Of a DNA stretch of 27,500 nt, positions 16,184 to 25,209 are shown piece by piece. How positions within the stretch are numbered: position 1 is the stretch's first letter; each line of letters opens with the position of its first letter. Source of the stretch: Monocercomonoides exilis (taxonomy: Eukaryota; Preaxostyla; Oxymonadida; Polymastigidae). The DNA lies in assembly GCA_001643675.2 (NCBI GenBank), contig LSRY02000004.1, positions 1,232,501-1,260,000 on the forward strand, given 5' to 3'. The position numbers and the translations under genes are program-made. Under the pieces are notes generated by a model. It saw only the letters and a program-made list of their open reading frames with translations, searched no databases and was not told the origin of the DNA.

Positions 16184-19100
16184 TCATGCATTGGTAATAC
16201 TTTGGCTTTCTGGGCCAGTCCTGTATTGCGTTTGATCTTGAACGGACGGTTCGTCATAATCTACTGCATCAGACACAGTGAGCATCACAGCTCCTGGAGG
16301 AAAGAGCTGTATAAACTCTCTCTTCAAATGCAGAAGCGATGGACGCTCGTTCATCTTGCTCGAGAAACATAGCTTTACAATTTCTTTAAGTGTTTGCTTC
16401 TGGATTGCTTCGATTTTTGGCCTCTCTCCATTCACAATCTTCTGCCCCGCCACCTCTGCCTCATACTCACCAAATGGGATCTTCAGCGTCAAGCACTCCC
16501 ACAGCATCATCCCGATCGAAAAGGCAACAGATTCCTTCGTAGCTTCCATCTTCTTGTTGATCAACAGCTCAGGTGCCTTCCACCTCAAGCACTCTTTTTT
16601 GAAACTATCTTCATCCTCAAAGGCTGATGAGGGCAGAGAGTCATCATCATTGTCGTCGCTTGCAGATGTCACAACAGTTGATGAAGAGATAGATGATGAA
16701 TCTGAATCATCAGAAGAGAAGTCAGAGTGCATCACAATGCAAATGACCATATGTTCTGAGAACAACACAATGTGAGGACTCAGATTGGCAAGAGAAGAGA
16801 GCGGATTGTCCATTTCATCAAAGGAGTGGAGCGCAAGATTCGCCACCCAGAACAGGATTTGGGCAGCTGTTTGCTCCCTCTCCTCCACCGTCCCGATTGC
16901 CATCTCCTTCTTCTCATTCTTTCCATGAAGCAGCATGAACAAAGAATCCCTCAGATCAACAATAAGTTTTTCATGAGGCGATGAACAGGCCATTACATCC
17001 ACCAGATTCGACATCGAAGAGGTAGTTGGGCACAGATCTTCCCTTCGAACAAAAGTTGAATCAGAATCGGTTGTTGAAGTGGATGAAATGGATGGTGATG
17101 GTGTTCTCTTTCTTGTCTCTTCCTCTTCTTTTTCGTCAATCTTCTCCAACACCCAATCAGGAATTTTGTCTGAGTCTCTTCCCAGGATATATTCAGTTGA
17201 CCCACTCTCACTCAACAAATGCTCGGATGATTCATAATGTTGCATATTCGTATCATACACCATCTTCTTTATCCTCTCTTCATTCTTCTTCTCAACATCC
17301 CCTGCCACTCTCCTCCACTGCTCCTCGGGAGACATCTCCATCGTCACCATCTCAAACACCTTTGGATCCTTATTCACTGTGTCTTCCACAATCACCTCCA
17401 GCTCTTCTGTTCGTCTCTTTTGCTTCCTCCATCGAACAACAAAAATTACAAGTGCTATCAGAACAATCAATAGAACTGTGGCCATAATGATCACAATCAA
17501 CGCCCATGATGATTTCCCTTCTTTTCCTCCCTCAACAATTCTTCCATCTCCTTTTATTTCAGATTCGCTTCTGTTCTTCAGAACAAACGATTCGGTTGAT
17601 GAAGGAGAGTCTATTCTTCCAAACAGAATGCACACAGACACTTCTGCCTCTTCTGGAGCCGAGCGGATGGCGCCTGATGGCAGCACCCCCACAGCCTCGC
17701 CCTCACCCGCAAACCCGTCTGCCTCGAACTGGTGAGCTGCCATCGACGAGGCTGACCCAACGGTGGTTGCCATCTGGAACCACAGGTTGCACGGCAAGAG
17801 AAGCGATCCATGGAACTTCAATGTTGTCTCGCCTCCATTGTCTTCAGCCTCCACGCCATCCAGCCGCGGAATAAAGAAAACAGAATCTCTTTCTTCAGCC
17901 ATCCCTCCCACAGTGCACCCTTCATTCAGAATCCACATCGAGGTGTTGGGCAGCACCCCATCTCCACCTTTCAAACTCATCACATCCAGCGATCCTGCAT
18001 CTCCACACACAATGTTTCTTCTTGCTGATGGGTATCCTTCGATTGATGGATTATTGTTCGCAAACTCTCCTTTCTCGATGGTTGTGCTCCCCCCACGCAC
18101 AGACAGGCCTCCCTCAGGCGAGTTGGCAAAGGAGGTGTCTTTCATCGCTGCTGTGCTGCTCACCATCTCCACAAGCGATCCATTCCATCTGCATATTTCC
18201 CTTCTGAATTTATTCAAATCGATATCTCCAAAGAGAGATCCCTCAAACAGGCAGGAGTTGATCAACAGATTTTTCACTGAAATTGCTGACATTAGGCTTC
18301 CTCTTTTTATTCCTGATTTGCATTTTCTGCATGAGCAGTTGCGCATTTCAAATGCAGAAGTTGAATGAGACACACTTGCAATACAAGGGCCAGAAGTCGA
18401 TCTGCTGATATTTTCAAAGGATGAGAGTCGAAGCGAAATGAAAGCCAATGAAGGACTATTATCAGTTGAAATCACACATCCACTTTGCAGAGTGATGTTT
18501 GATGCCACAAGCTTCGAAACACTTATTTTCTGGATAAGGTCACACTCGATCATGGATCCCGTATAATGCATTTCATGAATCGTCAGATCTTCAAAAACAG
18601 CACTTTCAGATTTCTTTATCCAAAATAAAGGCTTTGACAGCACAAACCCCCATGCACTACACTTCTCTGCTTCAACAGCACCGTCTTCAACAATCAGAAT
18701 GGAAAAATCATGAAAGGCAATCGAATTTCCAGATGACTCACTATTTGCCACAAACGAGACTGAATCCAGAAAGAGCGATCCATTCAATTGGAGCATCAGG
18801 CACGAGCAGACAACACTCTGCATCGCATCAAAGACAAATTGCACTCTCTCAAATCGAACAGATTCTGATGTTGAAATAATGCTCTCATTCCCAATGTCCA
18901 TTCCACAAACAGAAATGTTTGCGCTCAGCCAAGATTCCATCGATTTGATTGTCACTTTTTGAGCAGAACAAGAATATCTCAAAGCTGTCTCATTCCAAAT
19001 ATACAGCTGTGAATAATCTGATGGGATGATGTGGCTCACCCCAACATTCAGTGACGAGCATGTGCCCTTCATTTCCCCACAATTCTTGCTGTCGCTGCTG

Positions 19101-22100
19101 TTCTCCGCAATCGAAGACACAAATATGAATTCGCTCCTGAACACATACACTCTTCGCAACAAATCCTCCTCATCTCCATAATTGTCTGCTGTGCACCCCC
19201 ATATAGCCAGATCCTTCACAAATGACTCTCCAAAATTTATCAGGAACTGCCGCTCAGTAATCTGAGAGTCAAGATCAGTGCACTTCACAAACACATCTCT
19301 CCCCTTCGATGCAACATTCCCTTTAAGTGTGATGTTAGACAGCACAAAAGGCAACGCCTTCTGTGCAACACTTTGTGATTTCAAAAATATCCCTCCTCCT
19401 CTCCCAATATTCGAACAGAAACAGTTTGTCACATTCGTGTGGTTCATTTCCAGTCTCCCTAACTCATTGAGAAGGGAAAACATTCCTCCTCCTTCATTCA
19501 AGCTTGTCGATCCACACCCATCAATTGTCGAATTCTCCATTTTCAGTCTCACTTCATTTGTCACATCACAGAAAAGCAGTGAAGGGTTGTTTGACGCACT
19601 GTGCTTCACATTCACAAACGAACATTTCTCAAATAGAATATTCCATTTTTCTTCTGCATTAGCATTCTCCCTCTCAGAAATCACACTTTCACTCGTCACA
19701 ATTGCACTTTTCCCACTCAAAGAAATATCTTCAAATGTCACATTGTTCATAGTTATCGCACAATCAGGTAATATACTTATTATCTCATGTGTCGTTGAGA
19801 ATCCAGATATTTCTGTTTTTTCAATCTCAACAATTCCTTTTTCTGCGCTGATCAAAACAAATGACAATTCATCCTCAGCATTGTTGCTTGTGTGAATCGA
19901 ACAGCACGCAACACTCATTTTGATTGCATCTGATCCCGCCTTGATGAGGATGTTTGCATCATTGTCAAATGAAGTTGGAATTGTGATTCCAACTTCATGA
20001 AATTGAACAACCCCTTTACATTCAACAACAGCATCTCCATTCCCTTCAAGTGATTGAGCAAATTGAATTTTGTCTGTTTCACCATTTGTTCCTTCCAACT
20101 TCATCACGCTCAAACATATTTCTCTCCTCACATCACAAATCCCCTGAACTGCAATTGATTCAATCCCTAAGTTACTCCCTCTCTTCACACCATAATCAAC
20201 AGAAGCGCATGGATACTCGCTCAATCCACACACAACAACATTGTTTCCTTTCTCTGCAATATACACGCTCGATCCAATAGATTTCCAGAAATAGATCAGT
20301 GGAATCGCACATTCCCTGTTCCTTCCATCATATCCCCTCATCGAGTCTTCTGTCAATGTCTCCAATCTATCTTTCACAAATGGAAGTGTTTCATTCTTAA
20401 CGCTCTGTACAAGCGATGTAGATGAAATAAACAAATCCTTCCCATATTTCGCATTGTTTTGCTTGTCAGATGAAAAAACAGGTGAGGATATCACAAACCC
20501 CACTTCCTCCTCTTCTTCTTGTTTCAGCATCTTCATCATTATTCCTCCCCCATATCCAATTGCTTCCCCTTCATATGGAGCTGTGCAACAATAAAACGAA
20601 CATCTATTAATTATGAGATTCGTTTTCGAAGATGCCTCACAAAGGAATGCACCTCCTCCAATCTCATTTCCCTCTCCAACAACAACGCAGCCTTCAAATG
20701 TGCAGTCAAACATTTCCACTTTGTAATCTCTATTTTCATCTCCATTGTTCGAAACACTTACACATCCTCCACTTCCCTTCGAACGAGTAATCGATGAAAA
20801 TGTGCATCCCGACATCTCTTCAATAATCCCCTTTTTGCACTCAACAACACACCCATCGTTAAATGTGATTTCTCCAAAATCGCTCTTCGTCATATTCATA
20901 GAAGGCACACTTTCAGCATTCCCTTCAACAACAAATATCGATGAACCCCATTTGGCAACGCTTTCTGATCCAAACTCACTCACTTCCACAACCCCTGCAA
21001 CAGCCTTCACAAACATTGTTGAAATAGGCTCAGTGCCTCCTTCGATCCCACATCCATTCAGTGTGAGCTTCCCTGAATGGCACTCAAACACACTTTCATG
21101 AAATGTTAGCGATTTCGTCAAAGAAAATACAATACCAGTCACAGACACAGACACCGAGCTTTCAATCAATCCACTTTGTGTTCCTTGTATCAGATCAGAG
21201 ACATCACATTTCATTTCATTCTCTTTGGATGCAATGCTCCATTCATTTGAAGTCAACCCCAGTTCCTCCTCAAAGACAAATGGCTCAAGAAGAGCAACAT
21301 CCTTTTTCTTCCCCTCAAAGTGGATTGACACTGCCTTCGAAATGGATGAGCACGGAAACTCTTCAAATCCACACTTCGAAAAATCATGGCTCAATAATCC
21401 TCCTCCAACAAATTCATATCCTGAAAAGTTGTTCCACAAATAGACACACAATGGAATTGAAAACGATTCATCCCCATTTTCATATCCTTGCATCTTGCTC
21501 TTTGTTTCTAACGAAGCTGTCAATGAAGTGATCTTCCCACTTGTTGCTGTTGATTCCAAATCAATCGAGTCAACAAAAATACCGCTTCCCCATCTGGCCC
21601 TGTTCCCTTCAAATCCTGATGAAATCAGAAAGTCTGCATTTGTGTCTCTCACTTTCAGCCCAATTCCTCCTCCTTTCCCTTGTGTGGCTGAGGCATAACA
21701 GTTCTTCACCATGCCTCCATTCATCTTCAACGAACCAATATTCTTCATTTCAGCCATCATTCCCCCTCCAAATTCACAGTCTTCATTCCCACACCCATCA
21801 ATCGTGCATCCTTCAAGTGTTACAGAATATGACCCTTCACTCACACTCATCAGCGATGATCCTGCTGTTATCCTCACGATGTTGCTGAATGTTAAGTTAT
21901 CCAGAGTCAACGAAATTGCTGCCTCCCGAGAAAGTAATATCAAACTTGTGGAGTTGAATGTTTGTCCCCAAAATACATCATTCATCATCAAACTTCCCCC
22001 TTCCAGTTTCACAAGTGAGTTCTGAATGCTCCTTTCCTCTGAATGAGTTGAATCCATCGAAATATTCATTCGCTTCACATCCATCAACCCACTTCCCTCA

Positions 22101-22516
22101 ACCTCAAACAGTCTGCTTCTTCGGTTGTTTTCAATCGAGGTGTTATGGACCACAGATAAATCGCTCACACTCAATTCCCCTGTTCCAACACAAAACAGAC
22201 TCAATCCATTTCCCTCAAATATTGTTTCAATGGATGAGCCAGCTGGTGAAACACCGTTCACAGAAATCGTTTTCTCTCCAACATCAACTCCTTTTCCTTC
22301 CACAACTGTTCCACTCAACACCTTGATTTCCTCTACAAACCCCTCAATCATTTGGGAAAGGCAATGACTGATTGCGAGGCATGCATAACTTTCATTCAAT
22401 CCATAGCTGAATGCATCTTTTGCATAATCTTGACTCTTATTAGAAGAAACAAATCTGCTTCTTCCTCCATTGTTTGTAAGCCATTCACTTTTGTCTCCGT
22501 TTGCATTGTATCTCAC
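16184..22516 (-). CDS. Main ectodomain, TM and pseudokinase frame of right gene
   Basis: 2,110 codons from a Met at 22516; the true frame reaches back at least to the TGA at 22802-22804. Beta-helix modules carry GGGMMAEM, GGGIGLKV, GGGAFLCE, GGGIMMKM, GGGMFSLL and GGGIFLKS turns, and Cys signatures CGFEEFPCSS, CGLSEYPCAS and CGEMKGTCSS spaced about 350 residues apart. A transmembrane helix lies at about residues 1670-1695, followed by RWRKQKRR. The cytoplasmic tail has the same degenerate kinase features as the left gene: LANLSPHIVLF in place of the HRD loop, RWKAPELL, helix-F AFSIGMMLWE and NERPSLL, with no DFG and no N-lobe Lys. A scaffold, adhesion or signalling role at the cell surface is inferred only from architecture. 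The last 608 codons are the homogenised part. Confidence 0.82.
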   Translation of the reverse strand: MRYNANGDKSEWLTNNGGRSRFVSSNKSQDYAKDAFSYGLNESYACLAISHCLSQMIEGFVEEIKVLSGTVVEGKGVDVGEKTISVNGVSPAGSSIETIFEGNGLSLFCVGTGELSVSDLSVVHNTSIENNRRSRLFEVEGSGLMDVKRMNISMDSTHSEERSIQNSLVKLEGGSLMMNDVFWGQTFNSTSLILLSREAAISLTLDNLTFSNIVRITAGSSLMSVSEGSYSVTLEGCTIDGCGNEDCEFGGGMMAEMKNIGSLKMNGGMVKNCYASATQGKGGGIGLKVRDTNADFLISSGFEGNRARWGSGIFVDSIDLESTATSGKITSLTASLETKSKMQGYENGDESFSIPLCVYLWNNFSGYEFVGGGLLSHDFSKCGFEEFPCSSISKAVSIHFEGKKKDVALLEPFVFEEELGLTSNEWSIASKENEMKCDVSDLIQGTQSGLIESSVSVSVTGIVFSLTKSLTFHESVFECHSGKLTLNGCGIEGGTEPISTMFVKAVAGVVEVSEFGSESVAKWGSSIFVVEGNAESVPSMNMTKSDFGEITFNDGCVVECKKGIIEEMSGCTFSSITRSKGSGGCVSVSNNGDENRDYKVEMFDCTFEGCVVVGEGNEIGGGAFLCEASSKTNLIINRCSFYCCTAPYEGEAIGYGGGIMMKMLKQEEEEEVGFVISSPVFSSDKQNNAKYGKDLFISSTSLVQSVKNETLPFVKDRLETLTEDSMRGYDGRNRECAIPLIYFWKSIGSSVYIAEKGNNVVVCGLSEYPCASVDYGVKRGSNLGIESIAVQGICDVRREICLSVMKLEGTNGETDKIQFAQSLEGNGDAVVECKGVVQFHEVGITIPTSFDNDANILIKAGSDAIKMSVACCSIHTSNNAEDELSFVLISAEKGIVEIEKTEISGFSTTHEIISILPDCAITMNNVTFEDISLSGKSAIVTSESVISERENANAEEKWNILFEKCSFVNVKHSASNNPSLLFCDVTNEVRLKMENSTIDGCGSTSLNEGGGMFSLLNELGRLEMNHTNVTNCFCSNIGRGGGIFLKSQSVAQKALPFVLSNITLKGNVASKGRDVFVKCTDLDSQITERQFLINFGESFVKDLAIWGCTADNYGDEEDLLRRVYVFRSEFIFVSSIAENSSDSKNCGEMKGTCSSLNVGVSHIIPSDYSQLYIWNETALRYSCSAQKVTIKSMESWLSANISVCGMDIGNESIISTSESVRFERVQFVFDAMQSVVCSCLMLQLNGSLFLDSVSFVANSESSGNSIAFHDFSILIVEDGAVEAEKCSAWGFVLSKPLFWIKKSESAVFEDLTIHEMHYTGSMIECDLIQKISVSKLVASNITLQSGCVISTDNSPSLAFISLRLSSFENISRSTSGPCIASVSHSTSAFEMRNCSCRKCKSGIKRGSLMSAISVKNLLINSCLFEGSLFGDIDLNKFRREICRWNGSLVEMVSSTAAMKDTSFANSPEGGLSVRGGSTTIEKGEFANNNPSIEGYPSARRNIVCGDAGSLDVMSLKGGDGVLPNTSMWILNEGCTVGGMAEERDSVFFIPRLDGVEAEDNGGETTLKFHGSLLLPCNLWFQMATTVGSASSMAAHQFEADGFAGEGEAVGVLPSGAIRSAPEEAEVSVCILFGRIDSPSSTESFVLKNRSESEIKGDGRIVEGGKEGKSSWALIVIIMATVLLIVLIALVIFVVRWRKQKRRTEELEVIVEDTVNKDPKVFEMVTMEMSPEEQWRRVAGDVEKKNEERIKKMVYDTNMQHYESSEHLLSESGSTEYILGRDSDKIPDWVLEKIDEKEEEETRKRTPSPSISSTSTTDSDSTFVRREDLCPTTSSMSNLVDVMACSSPHEKLIVDLRDSLFMLLHGKNEKKEMAIGTVEEREQTAAQILFWVANLALHSFDEMDNPLSSLANLSPHIVLFSEHMVICIVMHSDFSSDDSDSSSISSSTVVTSASDDNDDDSLPSSAFEDEDSFKKECLRWKAPELLINKKMEATKESVAFSIGMMLWECLTLKIPFGEYEAEVAGQKIVNGERPKIEAIQKQTLKEIVKLCFSSKMNERPSLLHLKREFIQLFPPGAVMLTVSDAVDYDEPSVQDQTQYRTGPESQSITNA

Positions 22517-22912
22517 TCCTTCAGTTCTTGTGGAATAACAGAAAGCAACTTGGGAGTTTGTTGAGTCATCGTTAACATAAATGTCATTGCCATATGGTGC
22601 TGTGTTATTGTTGAAAAAGCAAAACCATAAAAGATTTCCACTATATCCATTTGTTGAAATACTTACAGCTCCCCCTCTCCAATCTGAATGACATCCTTGA
22701 AAAAGACAACTATGAGCAACAACTTTATCTGTTGCGCCCCAACTAATATAACCTCCTCCATCAGAACTTGTGACATTGTGGCAGCTACAGTTTTGAAAGA
22801 TTCAGTTCAAAATACAATCTTTTGTCTTTGTAGATTTAGAAGAGAAAACGATAAGTCCACCTGCATCATTGTCAGACCAATTATCTTTAAACATACAATT
22901 TTCAACAAGCAC

Positions 22913-23515
22913 TTAAACAGACATCCCACGTATTTCTGCACCTGCACCTCCATAGTCGTTCAAAGAAGCGCAATAGCATTCCAAAAAAGAGCATTGTTTA
23001 ACAGTGCATTCACCAATATTCAAAGCATAAATCCCTCCACCACGGGAAGATGTTGCGCTGCATTTCACAAATGACGAATTCTCAACTGTTAATGTTGCAT
23101 TCTTATTGTCATGCGCATACAGTGCTCCGCCGCAATCGGATGAACAGTTAATCCATTCAGCATTCTTAAAGTTCTGTGTCTCAGTGGTTGACAGCCTGCC
23201 TGAATTCTTCACTCTTTGATCCACCCTTTCATTGAGATGGAATGTGCAGTTGTTGCATAAAAATGAATCTGATCCTTCTGTTCCGCTCACAATTCCTCCT
23301 TCAAGCGCATTTATCGACTTTTCAATAACGCTATCTTCCAAACAGTTCATTTTCATCATTATCAAATTTTTGCTCTCCTGTTTGCCTATTCCAACAAGTT
23401 GCTCAGTAATATTTGCAAAATGACATTTTTTTATATGTTCGAATCTTCCTTTTCCATTCGTCACAACACCCTCTCTTCCAAATAAAATAATATTATTCCA
23501 TACGCAATTCCTCAT
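22913..23515 (-). CDS. Second N-terminal piece of right beta-helix protein
   Basis: 200 codons, opening inside the ATGA overlap with the preceding piece and ending at the TAA at 22913-22915. It contains strands matching the left gene (GGALYAHDNKNATLTVENSSF, then GGGIYALNIGECTVKQCSF). The same frame continues downstream after the TAA as VLVENCMFKDN. It has no signal peptide, so it is not a separate secreted protein but part of the larger gene. Confidence 0.6.
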   Translation of the reverse strand: MRNCVWNNIILFGREGVVTNGKGRFEHIKKCHFANITEQLVGIGKQESKNLIMMKMNCLEDSVIEKSINALEGGIVSGTEGSDSFLCNNCTFHLNERVDQRVKNSGRLSTTETQNFKNAEWINCSSDCGGALYAHDNKNATLTVENSSFVKCSATSSRGGGIYALNIGECTVKQCSFLECYCASLNDYGGAGAEIRGMSV

Positions 23516-23931
23516 ATTATCATTGATTCTTCTCCATCCATTTCGACAACACTTCCCATCATATGTCCTTTCTGGTTCAGTGTCAAAGTTATATTCTCAA
23601 TCTCGCATAATCCTCCATTTCTTATCCATCCCAAGCTCTCTTCACATTCCCCGTAACATTGGCACACTTCCATCATCAATAGAGATTTCTCATTAACATC
23701 AAGTGCAAAATTGTCCCACCGCCTTTTTAAAAAAATTTGCAATAATGATAGTGAAGAGTTTGCAATATTGCACTTCATCTCCGTTGTGCTTTCTCCTTCT
23801 GCAATCATTTTTTTGGATTCAACAAGCATAACGAAAGCAGTATCACGCATTTCTGGTTTATCAATTAAAATATTGCAACAAATAATTCCAAGTAAGCACA
23901 CAGCGAAAAACAAAGGATTCATTTTTGACAT
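23512..23931 (-). CDS. Signal-peptide piece of right beta-helix protein
   Basis: 139 codons. The N-terminus MSKMNPLFFAVCLLGIICC is a good signal peptide; either the Met at 23931 or the one at 23922 could start it. The body has GLCEIENITLTLNQKGHMMG, a beta-helix-like strand. It ends ...ESMII with a TGA that overlaps the ATG of the next piece, needing a -1 shift to join. This is the true 5' end of the right gene, with AT-rich spacer upstream. Confidence 0.6.
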   Translation of the reverse strand: MSKMNPLFFAVCLLGIICCNILIDKPEMRDTAFVMLVESKKMIAEGESTTEMKCNIANSSLSLLQIFLKRRWDNFALDVNEKSLLMMEVCQCYGECEESLGWIRNGGLCEIENITLTLNQKGHMMGSVVEMDGEESMII

Positions 23932-24059
23932 CCTGTTTATGGGTTATTATCAAATTAATTTTTATATTCGAAAAAACAGAATTATGAACTTATTTCAACA
24001 ACTATAAAAAAACAGAATTCCATTTTTTTGTATCATTATCTAATTTTCTTTGTTAAAAA

Positions 24060-24098
<39 letters not shown>

Positions 24099-24367
24099 TT
24101 ATATGAAAACGAAAATGATTAAAATCTTTTGGATAAATATATTATTCAATATCCAGCTTTTTTATTAAATTTTATAGCAAGAACGCATTATATGGGAAGT
24201 GTCAATTTTCTACGAAATAAAAATGTGACTAATGTTATAAATAGATATTATGTTTTAACGCATTTTTGATATGCTGAAGTTGTGAAAAAAGTCAAAAACA
24301 AAAAATTAAAAATTAAGAAAAAATGTGTGAATAAATGTCTTTGAGATGGTAATTTCAAAAAAATAGA
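23932..24367. other. AT-rich spacer upstream of right gene
   Basis: Lies between the right gene's start (minus strand) and the tail of the Merlin pseudogene. It probably holds the right gene's promoter, but I see no defined element. It contains a long poly(A) run. Confidence 0.5.
24062..24095. repeat. Poly(A) run, 34 nt
   Basis: An uninterrupted run of 34 A after TAAAAAAT-like sequence on the plus strand. No retrotransposed gene is recognisable upstream of it, so it may be simple microsatellite growth. Run length is prone to sequencing error. Confidence 0.85.
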
Positions 24368-24598
24368 TTAATCAACTTCCATGGGATCAAATTCTGATGC
24401 ATTTGCACCGTCACCAGCTCCAAGTGAATCTGATTCTTCAAATTCTGTCATTTGAAGAATGTCATTTTCATCCAATATATCAGATTCTCGATCTGATTCT
24501 GTCGAGTCGCTTTCTTCACTTTCAAATTCTTCCGATTCATTTTCTTTCACAGTAAAATCGAAAACGAGATCCTTTATGAGATTTTCAAATTGTGTTTG
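24368..24598 (-). other. Acidic Ser/Glu/Asp-rich tail in frame with the transposase
   Basis: About 76 codons open after the TAA at 24601-24599 and in the same frame, ending ...EFDPMEVD. The composition is highly acidic (SEEFESEESDSTESD). A single C-to-T change of a CAA codon would explain the TAA, so this may be the former C-terminal extension of the transposase. It could also be an unrelated small acidic frame. Confidence 0.4.
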
Positions 24599-24722
24599 TT
24601 AGTTTCTTCTGACAAAACACATAGATAAATAGTCACCAAGATACTTTTCTCTCCATCTTGTTCTTGGAAAAAACTTCCGAAAATTTATCCGCAAACCTTT
24701 GACAGTGTTTGTGCATGAATGT

Positions 24723-24982
24723 GGGTAATTATTTTTGAAATCATAACTTTTTTCGGAATGTTGATTTTTCGAAGATTGCTTGTCACCGGGAAGAGATTTT
24801 GTTTTGAAATGCTAAAAATTATCAGAATTATTTTTCAGACATATGTTTTTTCTGAAAAAAGAACGACGATGCCTTTTATAATCCTTTTCTCTTTTCAGTG
24901 TTCTTTTAGTGATATAAAAATATCTATATATATATAACCGAATTATTTGAATGAAAAAATATGATTTCAAAAATAATCTCCC
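24723..24982. mobile_element. 260-bp non-autonomous element (MITE) inside the transposase
   Basis: Ends are inverted repeats of about 23 bp (GGGTAATTATTTTTGAAATCATA against GGGAGATTATTTTTGAAATCATA), flanked by ATGT at 24719-24722 and 24983-24986. Removing the element with one ATGT rejoins KITH to CTNTVKG of the transposase in one frame, which fixes the boundaries well. The interior is AT-rich and non-coding. The superfamily is unclear; GGG ends with a 4-bp duplication do not match a common group I can name. Confidence 0.8.
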
Positions 24983-25209
24983 ATGTGTTATTTTATTTTT
25001 GAATTCTCGCTTGTGACAAACGGTATCATGAGTGTGACCATAATCTTTCAATCTTGCATAAGCCTTCCATTCATCGCTCATGATCCGAGTTCCAGGAAGA
25101 ATTTTGGCTCGAACTATTGGAACCAATGTTTCAGCCTTTCTGTTTGGCGCGATCATCACGAAGTTCTTCCCAGCGCTTCCCTCTGGCTTCCTTTCGATAA
25201 CTCCAAATA

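Larger units (their letters stand above)
14243..17977 (-). repeat. Right arm of 3.7-kb inverted repeat
   Basis: Reverse complement of 6338-10072, beginning TGATCTCAAATAAAAG next to the ORF1 side of the DIRS element and ending inside the right receptor-like gene at CTTTCAAACT. It contains mirrored copies of the DIRS-proximal spacer, the AAAAC hairpin (15093-15180), the tail-anchored fragment (15579-15901) and the 3' part of the receptor-like gene (from 16184). Both arms are 3,735 bp, because the two 1-bp indels cancel. Confidence 0.93.
16184..23931 (-). pseudogene. Right receptor-like gene: beta-helix ectodomain, TM, pseudokinase (broken near N-terminus)
   Basis: Full extent of the right paralogue, convergent with the left gene and about the same length. 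The order is signal peptide, beta-helix ectodomain with repeated CGxxEFPCSS-type modules, transmembrane span, pseudokinase tail. Three interruptions lie in the first 1.2 kb. One is a frame change where the stop of the first piece overlaps the start of the next (ATGA, 23512-23515). The others are an in-frame TAA (22913-22915) and an in-frame TGA (22802-22804). From 23515 to 16184 the frame is otherwise open, and beta-helix homology continues across both stops (VENCMF, then IFQNCSCHN). They therefore look like nonsense changes in real coding DNA, not introns. The last ~600 codons lie in the palindrome arm and are intact. Confidence 0.75.

Noticed and set aside
6338-17977. Palindrome as a fold-back assembly or amplification artefact
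   Set aside because: The arms differ by 11 clustered, almost all silent substitutions and two indels, the 4.2-kb spacer is a coherent element, and the outer flanks are different paralogous genes. A fold-back artefact would give identical sequence out to a blunt edge. Read-level confirmation is still needed.
22641-22666. 26-nt GTAAGT...TATAG stretch (minus strand) resembling a tiny intron in the right gene
   Set aside because: The sequence translates in frame with the rest, with beta-helix-like residues (GGAVSISTNGYSG). Its length is not a multiple of three, so removing it would break an otherwise open frame.
507-23931. Alternative genetic code with TAA/TAG read as Gln, as in some oxymonads
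   Set aside because: The breaks in the receptor genes include TGA stops and true frame changes, and the long frames end normally at TAA or TGA. Recoding TAA/TAG alone would not repair either gene.
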